Shown: positions 16,542-27,132 of the stretch, piece after piece
Layout of the letters: each line of letters begins with the position of its first letter
Numbering within the stretch: the first letter of the stretch is position 1
Assembly: GCA_041391485.1 (NCBI GenBank)
Contig: JAWKNY010000008.1
Coordinates: 1-64,000 of the forward strand
From: JACKAF01 sp041391485
GTDB taxonomy: Bacteria; Bdellovibrionota; FAC87; UBA2466; JACKAF01
DNA length: 64,000 nt
Direction: 5' to 3'
Program-made: the position numbers and the translations under genes
Notes under the pieces: model-generated
Database searches by the model: none
The model's input: only the letters and a program-made list of their open reading frames with translations
What the model was told of the DNA's origin: nothing

Positions 16542-17039
16542 ATGGTTTCCGAAAAATTCGCCGTCGTTACTGATAGGGGGGGGCACCTGCACAATGCCGT
16601 GATGTTGTTACGGCAAATGGGAATGGTGCCGCAGCATTTAGTGACCACTTATGGCCCGGATGTTTCCGCGATGGGCCAGTTCTCCGAGCTCAAAGGGACG
16701 GAGCGCCATTGGGTGCCGTATCTTTTCAGCTGGGCGGGTAAGCGCCGCTATCTCAATCCTTTTAAAAGTGTTCTCCACATTCTAGTGAGTTTTGTATGCG
16801 CTTGGCGGACCCGTCCCAAAGTCGTGGTCTCAGTAGGCGCTACGAACGTCGTGTTTTACTGCTACTGGGCCCGCCTTCTGGGCGCGCGCGTGTACCACGT
16901 GGAGTGCATGAATCAGGTCTACAACAAAAGCGTGACCGGGAAGCTCCTTTACCCAATCGCCGAGAAGGTCTATGTGCAGTGGCCCGAACTTCTTAAACTA
17001 TACGGCAAGAAAGCGGAATACGCGGGGTGGGTGCTATGA
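16542..17039 (+). CDS. PssD/Alg14-like glycosyltransferase membrane subunit
   Basis: A 165-residue protein resembling the Alg14/PssD family, the membrane-bound half of a split GT-B glycosyltransferase. The N-terminal RGGHLHNAVMLLRQMG matches the glycine-rich acceptor-binding loop, and a hydrophobic stretch (FKSVLHILVSFVCAW) provides membrane association. RPKVVVSVGATNVVFYCYWA and HVECMNQVYNKSVTGKLLYP are typical of the family, whose members read VVSTG...IE...R in this region. The stop overlaps the next start in ATGA, so the two subunits are made together, as expected for the pair. In bacteria such pairs add a sugar to a lipid-linked saccharide for exopolysaccharide or glycan assembly. Confidence 0.75.
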   Translation: MVSEKFAVVTDRGGHLHNAVMLLRQMGMVPQHLVTTYGPDVSAMGQFSELKGTERHWVPYLFSWAGKRRYLNPFKSVLHILVSFVCAWRTRPKVVVSVGATNVVFYCYWARLLGARVYHVECMNQVYNKSVTGKLLYPIAEKVYVQWPELLKLYGKKAEYAGWVL

Positions 17040-17554
17040 TCTTTATCGTCGTTTCTACCGGGCACTTCGATCCGCTGATCGCCGCCTGCAGTCGTCTGAG
17101 TGCGGACTATGAATTTGTAGGCCAGATCGGGAGTTCCCAAGTGGAACCTCCGTTCTCACATTTCAAAACGGCGAGCCCCTCTCAGCTTGAGAGTTATATG
17201 GCGCGAGCGGAGCTAGTGATCACCCACGCCGGGACCGGGATGCTCTCGATGCTGTACGGTTTAAAAAAGAAATGCGTCGTCGTCCCCAAGCAGATTCGGT
17301 ACGGAGAGGCGAACGATGGCCAGGTAGAGCTGGCGCAGAAGTGGCAGGAGCTTGGAATCGGGGTCCTCTGTATGGACGTGGAGAATCTGCGGACGGCTAT
17401 CGAAAAGTGCCGGCGTTTGGATCCGGTGTTTCCAGTCTTCCCGTCGCTAGGCCGGAGTTTGAGAAAGAGCCTGGCCCCTCATCTGCCACAAGGGCGCGAA
17501 TCGGAGCCAGGCGGTAGCCTCCTAGAAGGGGCTATACCTTCTCAACAAGTCTGA
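17036..17554 (+). CDS. PssE/Alg13-like glycosyltransferase catalytic subunit
   Basis: The partner of the preceding protein: the soluble, nucleotide-sugar-binding half of a split GT-B transferase. IFIVVSTGHFDPLIAACSRL opens the chain, and the donor-binding part is clear in ARAELVITHAGTGMLSMLYG followed by VVPKQIRYGEANDGQVELAQ, the arrangement seen in Alg13 and MurG C-domains. The ATG at 17036 overlaps the upstream stop (ATGA). The C-terminal 35 residues (LRKSLAPHLPQGRESEPGGS and on) look unrelated to the family, and the stop lies 33 bases inside the convergent protease gene, so a small frame error near 17470 may extend the reading frame artificially. Confidence 0.75.
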   Translation: MIFIVVSTGHFDPLIAACSRLSADYEFVGQIGSSQVEPPFSHFKTASPSQLESYMARAELVITHAGTGMLSMLYGLKKKCVVVPKQIRYGEANDGQVELAQKWQELGIGVLCMDVENLRTAIEKCRRLDPVFPVFPSLGRSLRKSLAPHLPQGRESEPGGSLLEGAIPSQQV

Positions 17555-20500
17555 AACGAACTGGCGTTCCATTTGAACGTACTGGCGCAGGTTGCGGATC
17601 GTGTCCTCAAACTGCGTTTGAACGTTTTGGTAAACCAGAACGGCGCGTTGCTTACTCGGATCTTCTGGGAACTTTTCAGCCGTTTCCTTGGCCTTCTTCA
17701 GTTCCGTGGCCACTCGACCTTTCAGCAGTTCGTTGTAGGCCGCGATGCGGTCCTCAAAGAAGTTGATGTTGCTGACGATCAGATCTCCCGTGGCGGTATT
17801 CAGATCCAAGCCCAGGGGCGAATCCTTTAGATTAAGCGGTGTCTTGTAGAGCTTGTGACCAATGGTCAGAGTCGCTACGTTGATACTCGCTCGCTCCTCT
17901 CTGAGTGCCTTGAGTTGTGCTACCCGTGCCTCGGCACCTTCCTCGAACTCCTTTTGCTTTGCCGCAAGGGTCTCGGTCAGTTCTTTGAGCTTTGCTTCCA
18001 GCTTAGCCTTGATCGGCTCAGGCAGACCGGGTTGTTCGAGCACGCTTTGCACCTCGAACTGATCGAGCCGGATGCGCAACATCTCAAGACCTTTGTCTTC
18101 AGTGCTTACAAAGAACTGCTGTAGGGCTTTGCGCGAAAGATCGGCTTTCTCGATGAGGAGCGTCTCTTCCTTGTCGCCGTTTACGGGTTCCAGGTGGATG
18201 AGTTCCATGGTTTCCGCACTCAAGCGTCCGGGTAATCCCAGTTCCTGAGTTAGGATATCGACGGTAATGTCACGCAAGTTCGGGTTAAAGAACTCAAGCG
18301 TGCCCTCCGTGGTATTGGAAAGCATCCGGCGTAGCACATCCGACAAAGGCTTGGCGGAGCCATCATAGATGGTCGTGGCCACGCCCGTAATCGGGTCTCC
18401 GGTACGAGCGCCCAGCATGATGAGTGCCAGGATCTTGTCCGGGAGCACGCCGATGACCTGAAGGTCACGGTGCAAGAAGTCGGCGGTGTCGTATTCACCT
18501 TTTTCCGTACCATTTCCATTCGCTCCTTCCAGTACGGAGAGCAAGGACAAGAAGGCGAAAGCGCGCGCGGAACGCGCCTCGGCTACAGCGCTGCCGAGCT
18601 TCTGCCCGTCTAGGAAAACGAGCACGCTTTCACTCACCGGGAACGGGATGACCGATGTCGAAGTCGGATCGGCCTCGACCCGGTGGCGGAGCAAGGACCA
18701 CAGTTTGCTTAGCGCCTGTAATTGGCCTTGCGAACCCTGACCGGCGTTGCGGAACTCCGTATCGTACCGGACGATGGCGTCGGCATGATCGTAGAGGAGC
18801 CGCATCGGGATCACGTAAGTCGCAATCCGCGAAAAGTATTCCCCTCTGTCACCGAAGAAAAAGGCCCGGTCCATACGGTGGTTGTTAATCACGTAGTGCG
18901 TCTCATAGCGCTTCACCATGTTTTCGGCTACCTCGATGAGGTTTGTACCGGCATCGTGCTGACCGCAGAGAATGTTTTTCGAAGAGAACACTTCGTGATC
19001 GGTGCAGAAGTAGAAGTCCTGCTTTACCAGCTCGTTCACCGCTTTGGGATCCTCGGATCCGTACGCATAGAGCAGAGCCGCCACGTCGTAGGCCCCCGGT
19101 CCCACCGGCTCTTGCGGCGCGAACGCATAATCCATGACGCTGGAACTCTTTACGTCCTTGGCAAAATGCTTCTTGTCGGCTGACGCCATAAAGTTATGCC
19201 GCAGGCCGAAGTTGTGACCCATTTCATGCGCAAGAAGCGGCATGAAGATGCGTATCTCAAGTTCTGCATCGGAGAGTTCTTCTACCAAGGCGCCTTCCTG
19301 GATGCTGGCCATCATGTCCGCATCGAGTTGGATGACGTTTAGGTGGAGGTTCTTGCCTTCGCCACCCTCTCGCGCTTGATCGATGGGTTCGTGACCCAAT
19401 AGGTGCGCGCGCGCTTCTTGGTAAATCTCATCGGTACGCAACCGCTTCCACCGTCGGAGTGGCTTTGTAGGCGAACTGGGCGAGCAAAAGATTTCATCGA
19501 GGTGTGCCGCTGATCTTGCGGTTGCCCGCTGCCGTAAAGTGGTGAGCTTGAGAAAAGAGAGCATGGGGTCTTTCTCTACTGAAAGTAGACCGCCTGCATT
19601 TTCTCCTGACCCTCCACGGCGTTTGCTCCTGTTCACCCTCAGGTAGCTCCTCGAGGCAGCCGCCCGCTGGCGGGCAGAGTGAACGATCGGCGAAGCGTTC
19701 CGTGAAACACGTCAGCTTTGATCTCTCCCGTTCGTGGGTTGGTGACGCTGGGCGTGACCAAGCAAACGCCTCCACCATCCGAGTCGCATCGAAGTAGATC
19801 ATGTTGTGGCGAATGTTGGCTTCATAATACACTGTTCTCACGCAATTCCAACACGCCTTTGATGCCTGTGGCCTTTCCCACGCGGCATTCCACGCGTAGC
19901 GAATACCTCAGTATCGCCAGTTTCAGGTGGGGCGGGTAGTTTTTGAACAAAGTAGTAGACAATGCGTTTCGAAAGATCCCAACGATCCGTAGTCGACCTT
20001 GGTCGACTCGGTGATACGACCGTGCGAATCGAACTGGCGGTCAGTGTTTGAAGAAACAAAACGTGTCTGAAGGTAGCGCGGGTACTCTTTCTGTTTGTAG
20101 ACACGGCCCTCAGGGTTAAACCGCATGAAGCTGGCACGCCACGGTGACCTGGGACCCGTCCTTTAGCTCTTTTTGGACACTTTAAAGTTGATGGCGCCAT
20201 TCTTGTTGTCGACTCCACGTTCTCGGGCGGGATGGCGTAACGGTGGACCTTATCGAGGCCAAACAGATCCTTTGCGTCCGCGGTAAAATCGATCTTGATG
20301 TAATCCCGTTGGTTCCAGGGACGACGGCTTTTCGGTGGCTCCTCTTCATGTGTCTTCGCCATCCTGGTTTTGCTTGCGCAAGATATCCAAATGCGTGATG
20401 GAAGCTTGCGAGCACTGCTGCGGCTACAGTTCCCCATACTCGTTGATTTCGGCGGGGCGTTCCCCCTTGGGCCCACGCGCTGTACGGCGCGCATTGAACT

Positions 20501-20783
20501 GGTTCTGGGTGATTTCAAAATGCACGAGCCGGTTGCTGTCTAAGTACATCCCCAGAGAGCGCGGCGGGACAAAAGGGACCGGCGTTCTTCACGTCACACC
20601 GCGCTTGCAGGAAAGAAAAATCCCCCTGGTTGTTATCGAAAACCGATTTGTGAAAACGGTGGTTGTCGCTGACGACGTATTTCGTCGGGCGATCCTGGGC
20701 GCAGCCGAAGAGGGACTGCAGAAAGGACAAAAGCGGTCAGCAAAGACCGCGTAGAACGAGATAAAGTAATTAACGGTGGTCAT
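17522..20783 (-). CDS. Large exported zinc metalloprotease (metzincin), frame broken
   Basis: A protein of roughly 1,080 residues. The zinc site is the extended metzincin motif HEMGHNFGLRH, followed by NFMASADKKHF and, further on, VMDYAF as a Met-turn, as in the DUF5117/EcxA-type zinc-binding family. The N-terminus (from ATG 20783, after GGGGGA) looks like a lipoprotein signal leading to FGCAQDRPTKYVVSD. The middle part reads VYYEANIRHNMIYFDATRMV and similar family segments across several frame shifts between about 19600 and 20750. The C-terminal 700 residues are intact and include a long coiled coil near IKAKLEAKLKELTETLAAKQ. A small exported protein gene lies 22 bases upstream, probably in one operon. 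The role would be extracellular or periplasmic proteolysis. Confidence 0.7.
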
Positions 20784-20805
20784 CGTTCCCCCAACAAGCT
20801 CCCCA

Positions 20806-21618
20806 TTATCTGGAGCTAAATACTAAGTGCCATGTATGCTGACAGGCGACTGGCGCGCCATCAAAAATCTTGAGTGATCCACGCAGGCCCGTGGTCTCGT
20901 CAATCAGACTGTGGACCAACTCGTGTGACACGCCTACTGTGTAGTTGTCGCTGAGGCGGTACTCAACTTCTGCGGTGACAATGGAGTTTTCCACAGGGCC
21001 CGATTTCCGTTTTGGCCGTGGTAGCTCTGTCCCACAATGACGTGCAGTTCAAAGTTGAAGTTCCCGGGTGGCAGGTGCGACCCGCTCTCCAAAACCCATT
21101 CGGTCAGCTCCTTGCCCGGCGTGGTCTGTCGATACTGGTTTAGATCGCCGTGCGTCAGACGCGGCCCATGAGACTAAAGTTGCTGCCCAGATCGCGGCTT
21201 AGTTGCAAGCCAGCCTCGGATCGCAGTTGGTAACCGTCGTACTTCCAACGGTGAATATTGTTGGCCCGAATCGTAAAACGTAAGGTCGTGGTCGTTTCCG
21301 GTACCCGGAAGTCACCTTGTGTGAGCAATAGGTAACTCACGGGACTGGAAAAATTTTCCGTAAGGGTTAAGTGGCCGATCAATTTCCGTGTAAGCCGTGA
21401 GAGCCCGGTGTGGCTTTGGACAAATTCCACGCCAGCTGCGGCTCAGCGTTACCGAAGACTGAGAATTTTTTGGATCTAGCGTTGTGCCGAAGAAGTGGTA
21501 ACTAGTGCTTCGATTTTTGGTTCGGGTGTTCGGTAGTAGCAGCCTGGTCGAACGTAGCCGCCAATGCCCCTACGGCGACTACGAACGACAGGCAAACTAT
21601 GATAAATAACGCCCCCAC
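20806..21618 (-). CDS. Exported, probably beta-barrel protein, frame broken
   Basis: A protein of about 265 residues upstream of the metalloprotease. The GTG at 21618 opens a good signal peptide (MGALFIIVCLSFVVAVGALA). After a shift the chain reads SYHFFGTTLDPKNSQSSVTL, then GLSRLTRKLIGHLTLTENFS, ETTTTLRFTIRANNIHRWKY and LSRDLGSNFSLMGRV, and finally VTAEVEYRLSDNYTVGVSHE ending HTWHLVFSSR. Alternating hydrophobic strands such as TLRFTIRANNIHRW and the strand-like end suggest an outer-membrane barrel, though the terminal aromatic residue is not last. At least three shifts are needed. Proximity suggests it works with the protease. No family recognised. Confidence 0.5.
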
Positions 21619-21809
21619 ATGTTTGCATAGCAAAATCACGGGGAGGCGTGTCTTACATTATTTTTGATGCAAAGCAAAAATAAGCTTCTTTTCTTTCTGG
21701 ACCGACTGCGGCATATTGTTGGCGAAATTGAACGCCAAAAACTCCGCCAAATCGCAGTTAAAAATACTGAAAAGATTTCCAAAAGGCTTCTTAAGCCAGT
21801 GGCTTTTAA

Positions 21810-23191
21810 TCAGCCAAAGACTCGTAAAGATAAGATCGCTCCGTTAATGGACTTCTTTAGATCCCCCAGGTAAACAACGCTCATTTTCAGAGTGCGCGTT
21901 CGTGTAAGGGTCTTCGACGCCGATGAGAAGCGCCGATTGCTCCACCCAAAAACAGTGCTAAAAGGTTGCACAAAAGGGAATAAAGGTTCCACCCTGACGC
22001 GACGTACCACGCAGTCGCGTCCAAACGCCTTGGTCAAAGCGGTACGGGCCTTCTCAAAAGCAGGCCTTCCGGTGGTGGCCCACCAGCGGCGAACTGTTCC
22101 GGAGTGACTTTTACTTCCACTCCCCAAGGGAGCTTTTTCTTTAAGAAACTTAGCCAGAGCTTCGCCGGTTTTGCCGGGTCCATGTCAGGTACAGTAATGC
22201 GAATGCCAACCTTGCACCAAGCCGACTCGCACCACGTTGGACACGAGCTTGCAGGAGCTGGCTTGAATCGATGACGGATAGAGACGGTAAGCGCCAAAGC
22301 TTTTCAGGAATGCTCTCTTTGCCTCCAATGAGTTCCACGGAGTCATGGAGCTTAACGCGCTTGCGGTACTCACTCTCGGTGAAATCAAGGGAGTCGTAAC
22401 TTTCTTTCTCCACCGAGGAAGGAGGGCGAACCGAATCGTAGATTCCGGGGATAGCGATACGGCCTTCATCGTCCACTAGCTCGGCGGGCATCTTGGACAA
22501 GGCAGAAATGGGATCGGCTAAGGGGCCACCTGCCATGCCCGAATGTTTCGGCGATTCCATGACCGTGACTTCCACCTCAGCGGCAACCAGACCGCGCAGC
22601 GAAGTCGTGATCGCGGGGACACCGACGTCAAAATTTTCGGTATCTGTCAAAACGATGATATCGGCTTGCAATTTCTCTTTGTAACGCGCAAGGAAGGTCT
22701 CCAGGTGATCCGATCCAATTTCCTCTTCTCCCTCGATGATGACCTTCACGTTTACGGGTAAGCTGCCCAATGTCTTGAGATAGGCCGCGATAGCGCCGTG
22801 TATGCGATAATGCCGGCTTTGTCATCGGCAGCACCGCGCCCGAACAACCGGTCACCGACTGTGGGCTCGAAGGGGCGGGGTTTCCATTTTTTCTTCATTC
22901 TGGGGGTTGGACGTCGTGGTGCGCGTACAAGAGTAGCGTCGGCTTGCCTTTTGGCGTGCAACCAGTCGCCATAAACATAAGGGTGAAGCGCCTTCGAGGT
23001 TTAAGTACTTCGACGTGCTCCAGTCCTTCTTCAGTCAAAAGCGAGGCTACGGCTTGGGCCGACTTGTTTGACTTCCTCCGAGGGGAACTTGCGTCAGCGA
23101 AGCTAACAGACGGAATGCGGGCCAAGGCTTTGGTTTTCACATTGGATTTAAAATTGCTCTCAGCAAATCGGATTACTTTTTCAATATCCAT
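21810..23191 (-). CDS. M20-family metallopeptidase (dipeptidase), frame broken
   Basis: A zinc dipeptidase/deacylase of the M20 family with about 460 residues. Metal ligands are visible: LLLYAHHDVQPPE (first His), GRGAADDKAGIIAY (bridging Asp) and VKVIIEGEEEIGSDHLETFL (Glu pair). The dimerisation domain follows (SLRGLVAAEVEVTVMESPKH). The C-terminal part returns in shifted frames as VRIRVTVPDMDP-like, GGTFIPFCATF, GVEDPYTNAHSENE with the last histidine, and LGDLKKSINGAILSL. At least four shifts are needed. The start is the ATG at 23191 (MDIEKVIRFAESNFKSNVKT). It is transcribed away from folD. The substrate is unknown; many relatives cleave dipeptides of broad sequence. Confidence 0.8.
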
Positions 23192-23295
23192 AGGTTCTCC
23201 TCGGAGTCAGCGGCCCTTTTACCACAGTCGGCCTCATTTACAAGGGGCCCCATCAGGCTTGACTTGGGGGAACTAGTGCTGGAAGGTAGGCAGCG

Positions 23296-24129
23296 ATGTC
23301 ATTGATTTTAGAAGGTAAAATAGTTACAGCGAGTGTTTACGCGCGCCTTGCTGAAGATCGCCACCCTTCCGTTGAAGCCCAAGCTTACCGTGGTTTTGGT
23401 TGGGGACGATCCGGCATCGCAAACTTACGTGAACAGCAAGGCAAAGCGTTGTGAAGCGCTCGGGTTGCAAAGTGAGACGAATCAAACCTGCCGTCCGGTG
23501 CTCGAAGCGAGCTTTACGCCGTTTAGAAACGCTCAATGAGGACGTGAGCGTTCACGGGATCTTGGTGCAACTCCCTTTGCCGGCGCATCTTTCCAAATAC
23601 GAAGTAGCACGCCGTATTTCCCCATTGAAGGACGTGGATGGGCTTCATCCCGAGAACGCCGGCCTATTACTACAGGGCCGGCCGCGGTTTGCGCCGTGCA
23701 CTCCCGCTGGCGTCATCGAGATGCTCGACTTTTACAAGATTCCCATCGAAGGGAGAAACGCGGTGGTCATTGGCCGGAGTGAGATTGTGGGAAAACCTGC
23801 GGCCCAACTGCTGCCGCAACGAAACGCAACCGTCACGATCTGCCACTCTCGCACCCAGTCCATAGAGAGCGTTTCGGCGCTCGCCGATATTCTCGTGGTT
23901 GCCCTTGGGAAAACCGACCGTTGATAGAACGTGGAGTGAAGCCCGGCGCAACCGTTATAGACGTCGGCATCCACCGCGTGGGGGACGAAACTTATGAGCG
24001 ACGTTCACACGGAGAGCGTGCACGAAGTGGCCTCGGCGGTAAGCCCTGTTCCCGGGGAGTGGGACCGATGACGATTGCGATGCTCGGCAGAATTTGGTTC
24101 GGGCGGCGCGCTTGCAGTACCGCCGGTAA
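23296..24129 (+). CDS. folD: Bifunctional methylenetetrahydrofolate dehydrogenase/cyclohydrolase, frame broken
   Basis: FolD interconverts methylene-, methenyl- and formyl-tetrahydrofolate in one-carbon metabolism. Landmarks across frames: MSLILEGKIVTASVYARL; LTVVLVGDDPASQTYVNSKA with the catalytic lysine; VHGILVQLPLPAHLSKYEV; LKDVDGLHPENAGLLLQGRP; PCTPAGVIEMLDFYKIPIEG; VIGRSEIVGKPAAQLL (dinucleotide loop); KPGATVIDVGIHRVGDE; and GGVGPMTIAML. The true end is LVRAARLQYRR at 24129. At least four one-base shifts are present. The ATG at 23296 is preceded by AAGGTAGG. FolD is normally essential, so the shifts are probably sequence errors. A strong bidirectional terminator follows, shared with the convergent coaE. 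Confidence 0.9.
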
Positions 24130-24141
24130 ATTGAAAGGTAC

Positions 24142-24180
24142 GCGGTTACTTTGAGGAACTTCTTCCTCAAAAGTAACCGC
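24142..24180. terminator. Bidirectional intrinsic terminator
   Basis: The 17-base arm at 24142-24158 pairs with 24163-24180 (one bulged A) around a four-base loop. It starts GCGGTTAC and ends GTAACCGC. It sits between the convergent folD stop (24129) and coaE stop (24187), with a T-rich stretch on both sides, and can serve both genes. Confidence 0.9.
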
Positions 24181-24186
24181 TATTCT

Positions 24187-24810
24187 TTAAATCCAGCCAG
24201 CGTCTCGCCATTTTTCAACGATGCTCTTCATCTGCTCGTAGAGATGGGTGGTGTCTCCATCGTTGCGTACCTGATAGGTGGCGTGCGCAAGCCGCTCCTT
24301 GTCCGAGATTTGGGCCTCGATCATCTGGTTGGCGAGTTTTTCCGAAATGCCGTCCCGCTTGATGAGACGTTCTTTTCGCATTTCAATCGGGGCTGTCACG
24401 ACAATCAGCTCTTCCAAGGTCTTGTAGTGACCACTTTCCACGAGAAGTGCGGCCTCGCACACCACAAGCTGCTTGCCTTCTTCTTCCAACTCATCACAGC
24501 GGTCCTCAAATTCACGGCGGATCATCGGGTGGAGTAAGTTTTCGAGGTCCCGCTTGATTCGGGCGTCGGCAAAGATTGCCTCGCGAACCCCTTGGCGATC
24601 GAGGCGGCCCCCATCCCCAACGTTTTTTCCGACGATGCGCGAGATTTCTCGAATGATGGTGGGGCTCTCGTCCGTTATCTCTTTGCCCAGCGCGTCCATG
24701 TCGATGACGGGGATTCCTTCCCGCCGCAAGATTTCCGCGGCGAAGCTTTTTCCGGAGGCAATGCCACCGGTCAACCCGACTTTATGAATCTTTTGGCGAG
24801 GCTTTTTCAT
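24187..24810 (-). CDS. coaE: Dephospho-CoA kinase
   Basis: Catalyses the last step of coenzyme A synthesis, phosphorylating the 3' hydroxyl of dephospho-CoA. The 207-residue protein has the P-loop KVGLTGGIASGKSFAAEI, followed by GIPVIDMDALGKEI (the family's DAD-type motif), LHPMIRREFEDRCDELEEEG, VCEAALLVESGHYKTLEELI and the lid RLIKRDGISEKLANQMIEAQ. The ATG at 24810 is chosen because the family starts directly before the P-loop; the open frame extends 47 codons further without homology. The ribosome site is weak. It converges with folD. Confidence 0.88.
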   Translation of the reverse strand: MKKPRQKIHKVGLTGGIASGKSFAAEILRREGIPVIDMDALGKEITDESPTIIREISRIVGKNVGDGGRLDRQGVREAIFADARIKRDLENLLHPMIRREFEDRCDELEEEGKQLVVCEAALLVESGHYKTLEELIVVTAPIEMRKERLIKRDGISEKLANQMIEAQISDKERLAHATYQVRNDGDTTHLYEQMKSIVEKWRDAGWI

Positions 24811-24894
24811 GGAAGAATAATGGTAACAGACTTCGTTCCAGATCCAAATCGTTGAAGGGGAGCCGCGTCCTCTGCTACGCTCCGGCAGGTGGAA

Positions 24895-26070
24895 ATGAGA
24901 TTTTTGAAAAAACTGTTCTCTCAACACGCAGCTCCTTTCCGGGAGGCGCATGTTCGCCGTTTTCTGGAAGCGGAGTTACATCACCATGGTATCCCACACT
25001 TTGTGGATCCCGTGGGTAACCTGGTGCTGGGAGCGGATAGTGCCGCCGCGTACAAACGCAAAGTTGCCAAGAAAAGCAAAGAGCCGCTTCGCTTCTTCAT
25101 CGCGCACTTGGATCACCCGGGCTTTCACGGGGTGCACTGGCTCGATAAAAAGCGCCTGGCGGTAAAGTGGTACGGAGGGTCTCCTACGAAGGATTTGGAG
25201 GGCGCAAAGGTGTGGCTTGCGGACCTGCACACGGTTTTTGGTTTTGCGAGCCTTCGCCGGGCAAAACTCACCAAGAGCGGGCGATCCATCGATACCGCTG
25301 AGGTGGTCCTAGGGCCTGCGCTTACCAAGATGCCGCTACCGGACGCCAAGAGCTTGTATGGCGGGCTTAGCTTTAGGGCGCCTCTTTGGACCGCGGGAAG
25401 TAGGCTCTACACAAAAGTTGCGGACGATCTGTGCGGGGTATTTTGTATCGTGTCACTCGCCAAGCAGCTCTACCGGTCGAGAAGAGGCCATGAGAATTTC
25501 TTGGGCATTCTGACCCGGGCTGAAGAAGTTGGGTTCATCGGAACCATCGGCCACTTGGAGCTGGGTTGGCTTTCTAAGGCGGGCCGACCGCTACTCAACG
25601 TCAATTTGGAAGCGTCGCGCACACTCCCTGGGGCGGAAATTGGAAAGGGCCCGATTGTACGTTTGGGGGATCGCCTAACGGTTTTTGATCCGGGCGGAAT
25701 CCGCGTGCTCACTGAGCTGGCGCAAAAAACACTGCGTGGCCGGTACCAACGCCGGATCATGGACGGCGGGGCCTGCGAGGCGTCCGCTGTGACAGCCTAT
25801 GGGATGCGCGCGATTGGTATTTCCGTGCCTCTTGGTAACTACCACAATCAAAACTTTGAAGGGGGGCCCGACGCACGTGCGGCCTTGGGGCCCGCGCCTG
25901 AATTTGTAGACAAGAGAGACCTGCAGGGCATGCTTAAGCTTTGCGCTGCACTCATGCAGTCGGGTTTGCCCTGGGAAGCCGCGTGGAAAAAAACGGCGTT
26001 GGCCTTCAAGAAATCGCTCCACACGTACCGAACGCAAATGCGCGGTGGCTTCTCCATGGAACTAGAATAG
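24895..26070 (+). CDS. M42/M28-like metallo-aminopeptidase
   Basis: A 391-residue intact protein of the metallopeptidase H clan. Metal-ligand regions are visible: FFIAHLDHPGFHGVH (first His/Asp), VADDLCGVFCIVSLAKQL (bridging Asp), ILTRAEEVGFIGTIGHLEL (catalytic and metal Glu) and GGACEASAVTAYGMRAIGIS with PLGNYHNQ (last His), as in M42 glutamyl aminopeptidases. There is no signal peptide, so it is probably cytoplasmic, trimming peptides. The ATG at 24895 has AGGTGG just before it. The region of residues 60-170 is unusual in length and content and may be a lid domain. The gene overlaps the end of the convergent hldD by nine bases. Confidence 0.75.
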   Translation: MRFLKKLFSQHAAPFREAHVRRFLEAELHHHGIPHFVDPVGNLVLGADSAAAYKRKVAKKSKEPLRFFIAHLDHPGFHGVHWLDKKRLAVKWYGGSPTKDLEGAKVWLADLHTVFGFASLRRAKLTKSGRSIDTAEVVLGPALTKMPLPDAKSLYGGLSFRAPLWTAGSRLYTKVADDLCGVFCIVSLAKQLYRSRRGHENFLGILTRAEEVGFIGTIGHLELGWLSKAGRPLLNVNLEASRTLPGAEIGKGPIVRLGDRLTVFDPGGIRVLTELAQKTLRGRYQRRIMDGGACEASAVTAYGMRAIGISVPLGNYHNQNFEGGPDARAALGPAPEFVDKRDLQGMLKLCAALMQSGLPWEAAWKKTALAFKKSLHTYRTQMRGGFSMELE

Positions 26071-27080
26071 CTCAGGCGTGGTTCGGTTTTCAGAAAAATG
26101 CTGCAACTGACGAATGTAGCGGCTTCCCCCTTCTTCGAGAGTTTGGAAAGGGGCCTTGTAACCGGCCGCGCGCAAACGAGTGAGATCGGCCTCTGTAAAA
26201 TACTGGTAGCGTTCGCTCAGAGAACGAGGCATCTCGAAGTATTCTATTTGGGGAGCCACTCCCAAGGTTTGGAAGGTGACGGTGGCGAGGTCGTTGAAGG
26301 AGCGGGCGTTTCCGGTTCCTAAGTTGTAGATGCCGCGTGGAATGGGGTTTTCAACGGCAAAACGCAAAACGGACAGGGCACGTCTTCCACGTGGATGAAA
26401 TCCCGTTTCTGCTCACCGTCGACAATGTCGGCTCGTTCGCTCTTAAAGAGCCGCACTTTGCCCATCTGACGGATCTGATCAAAGGCGTGCAGAAAGACAC
26501 TCGCCATTTTTCCTTTGTGCCGTTCCCCAAACCGTAAACATTGAAAAAGCGAAGCCGGACCACACCGGTGGCGTTTTTTGGAGATGGGTCTGTTCCAGCA
26601 CCCAAAGGTCAAATTGCTGTTTGGACTCGCCGTACGGATTGAGCGGTACAAGCGAAGGGATGAGATCCTCGTTATCTGAAAAGCCACTCTCCATCGCCCC
26701 GTAGGTGGCAGCGCTGCTGGCATGAACCCGAAGGGTAGTTGCCTGTCCGTCGCAAATCGCCGCAGCTGTTTGCTCGATTCCCAGATTGAGATAGTGAAAG
26801 GTTTCTCGATCATTCAGCATGGTGTCGGTGCAAGCGCACCCAGATGCACTATGGCGTCCAAGTTCGGTTTGGAAGCGAGCCAATCACCGATTTCTTCCCG
26901 TTCGAGTAACGGAACCGAGTCTGGCCATGGCAGGTGCTCGGCGTGTGACAAAAAACTGGGAAGGCTATCCACCGCAATCGGGTGCGCTCCCGGGTGTAAG
27001 GCCAGCTGGGTAAAGCGCCAGCCAATAAAACCCGCCGCGCCTGTCACCAAAATGTTTTTGTCTTTGAGCACCGAATGCAT
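26062..27080 (-). CDS. hldD: ADP-L-glycero-D-manno-heptose 6-epimerase, frame broken
   Basis: HldD makes the L,D-heptose precursor of the LPS inner core. The Rossmann motif is KNILVTGAAGFIGWRF. After a shift HLGACTDTMLNDRETFHYLN marks the family. HASSAATYGAMESGFSD is followed by LNPYGESKQQFDLWVLEQT, holding the catalytic YxxxK. In the next frame FNVYGLG is joined to ERHKGKMASVFLHAFDQIRQ and ADIVDGEQKRDFIHVEDV, a stretch diagnostic of HldD. The end is GIYNLGTGNARSFNDLATVT and SLSERYQYFTEADLTRLRAA. At least three shifts are needed. The ATG at 27080 starts right before the Rossmann strand. It lies 52 bases downstream of hemH on the same strand. Confidence 0.85.
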
Positions 27081-27132
27081 TTTCACCACAGGAAGGAGGC
27101 TTGGCAAGCCCGCTAGCTCGTTACCAAAGCAC

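Noticed and set aside
21664..21873. A 69-codon basic reading frame on the plus strand.
   Set aside because: It runs 60 bases into the convergent M20 peptidase gene, lacks a ribosome site and shows no domain.
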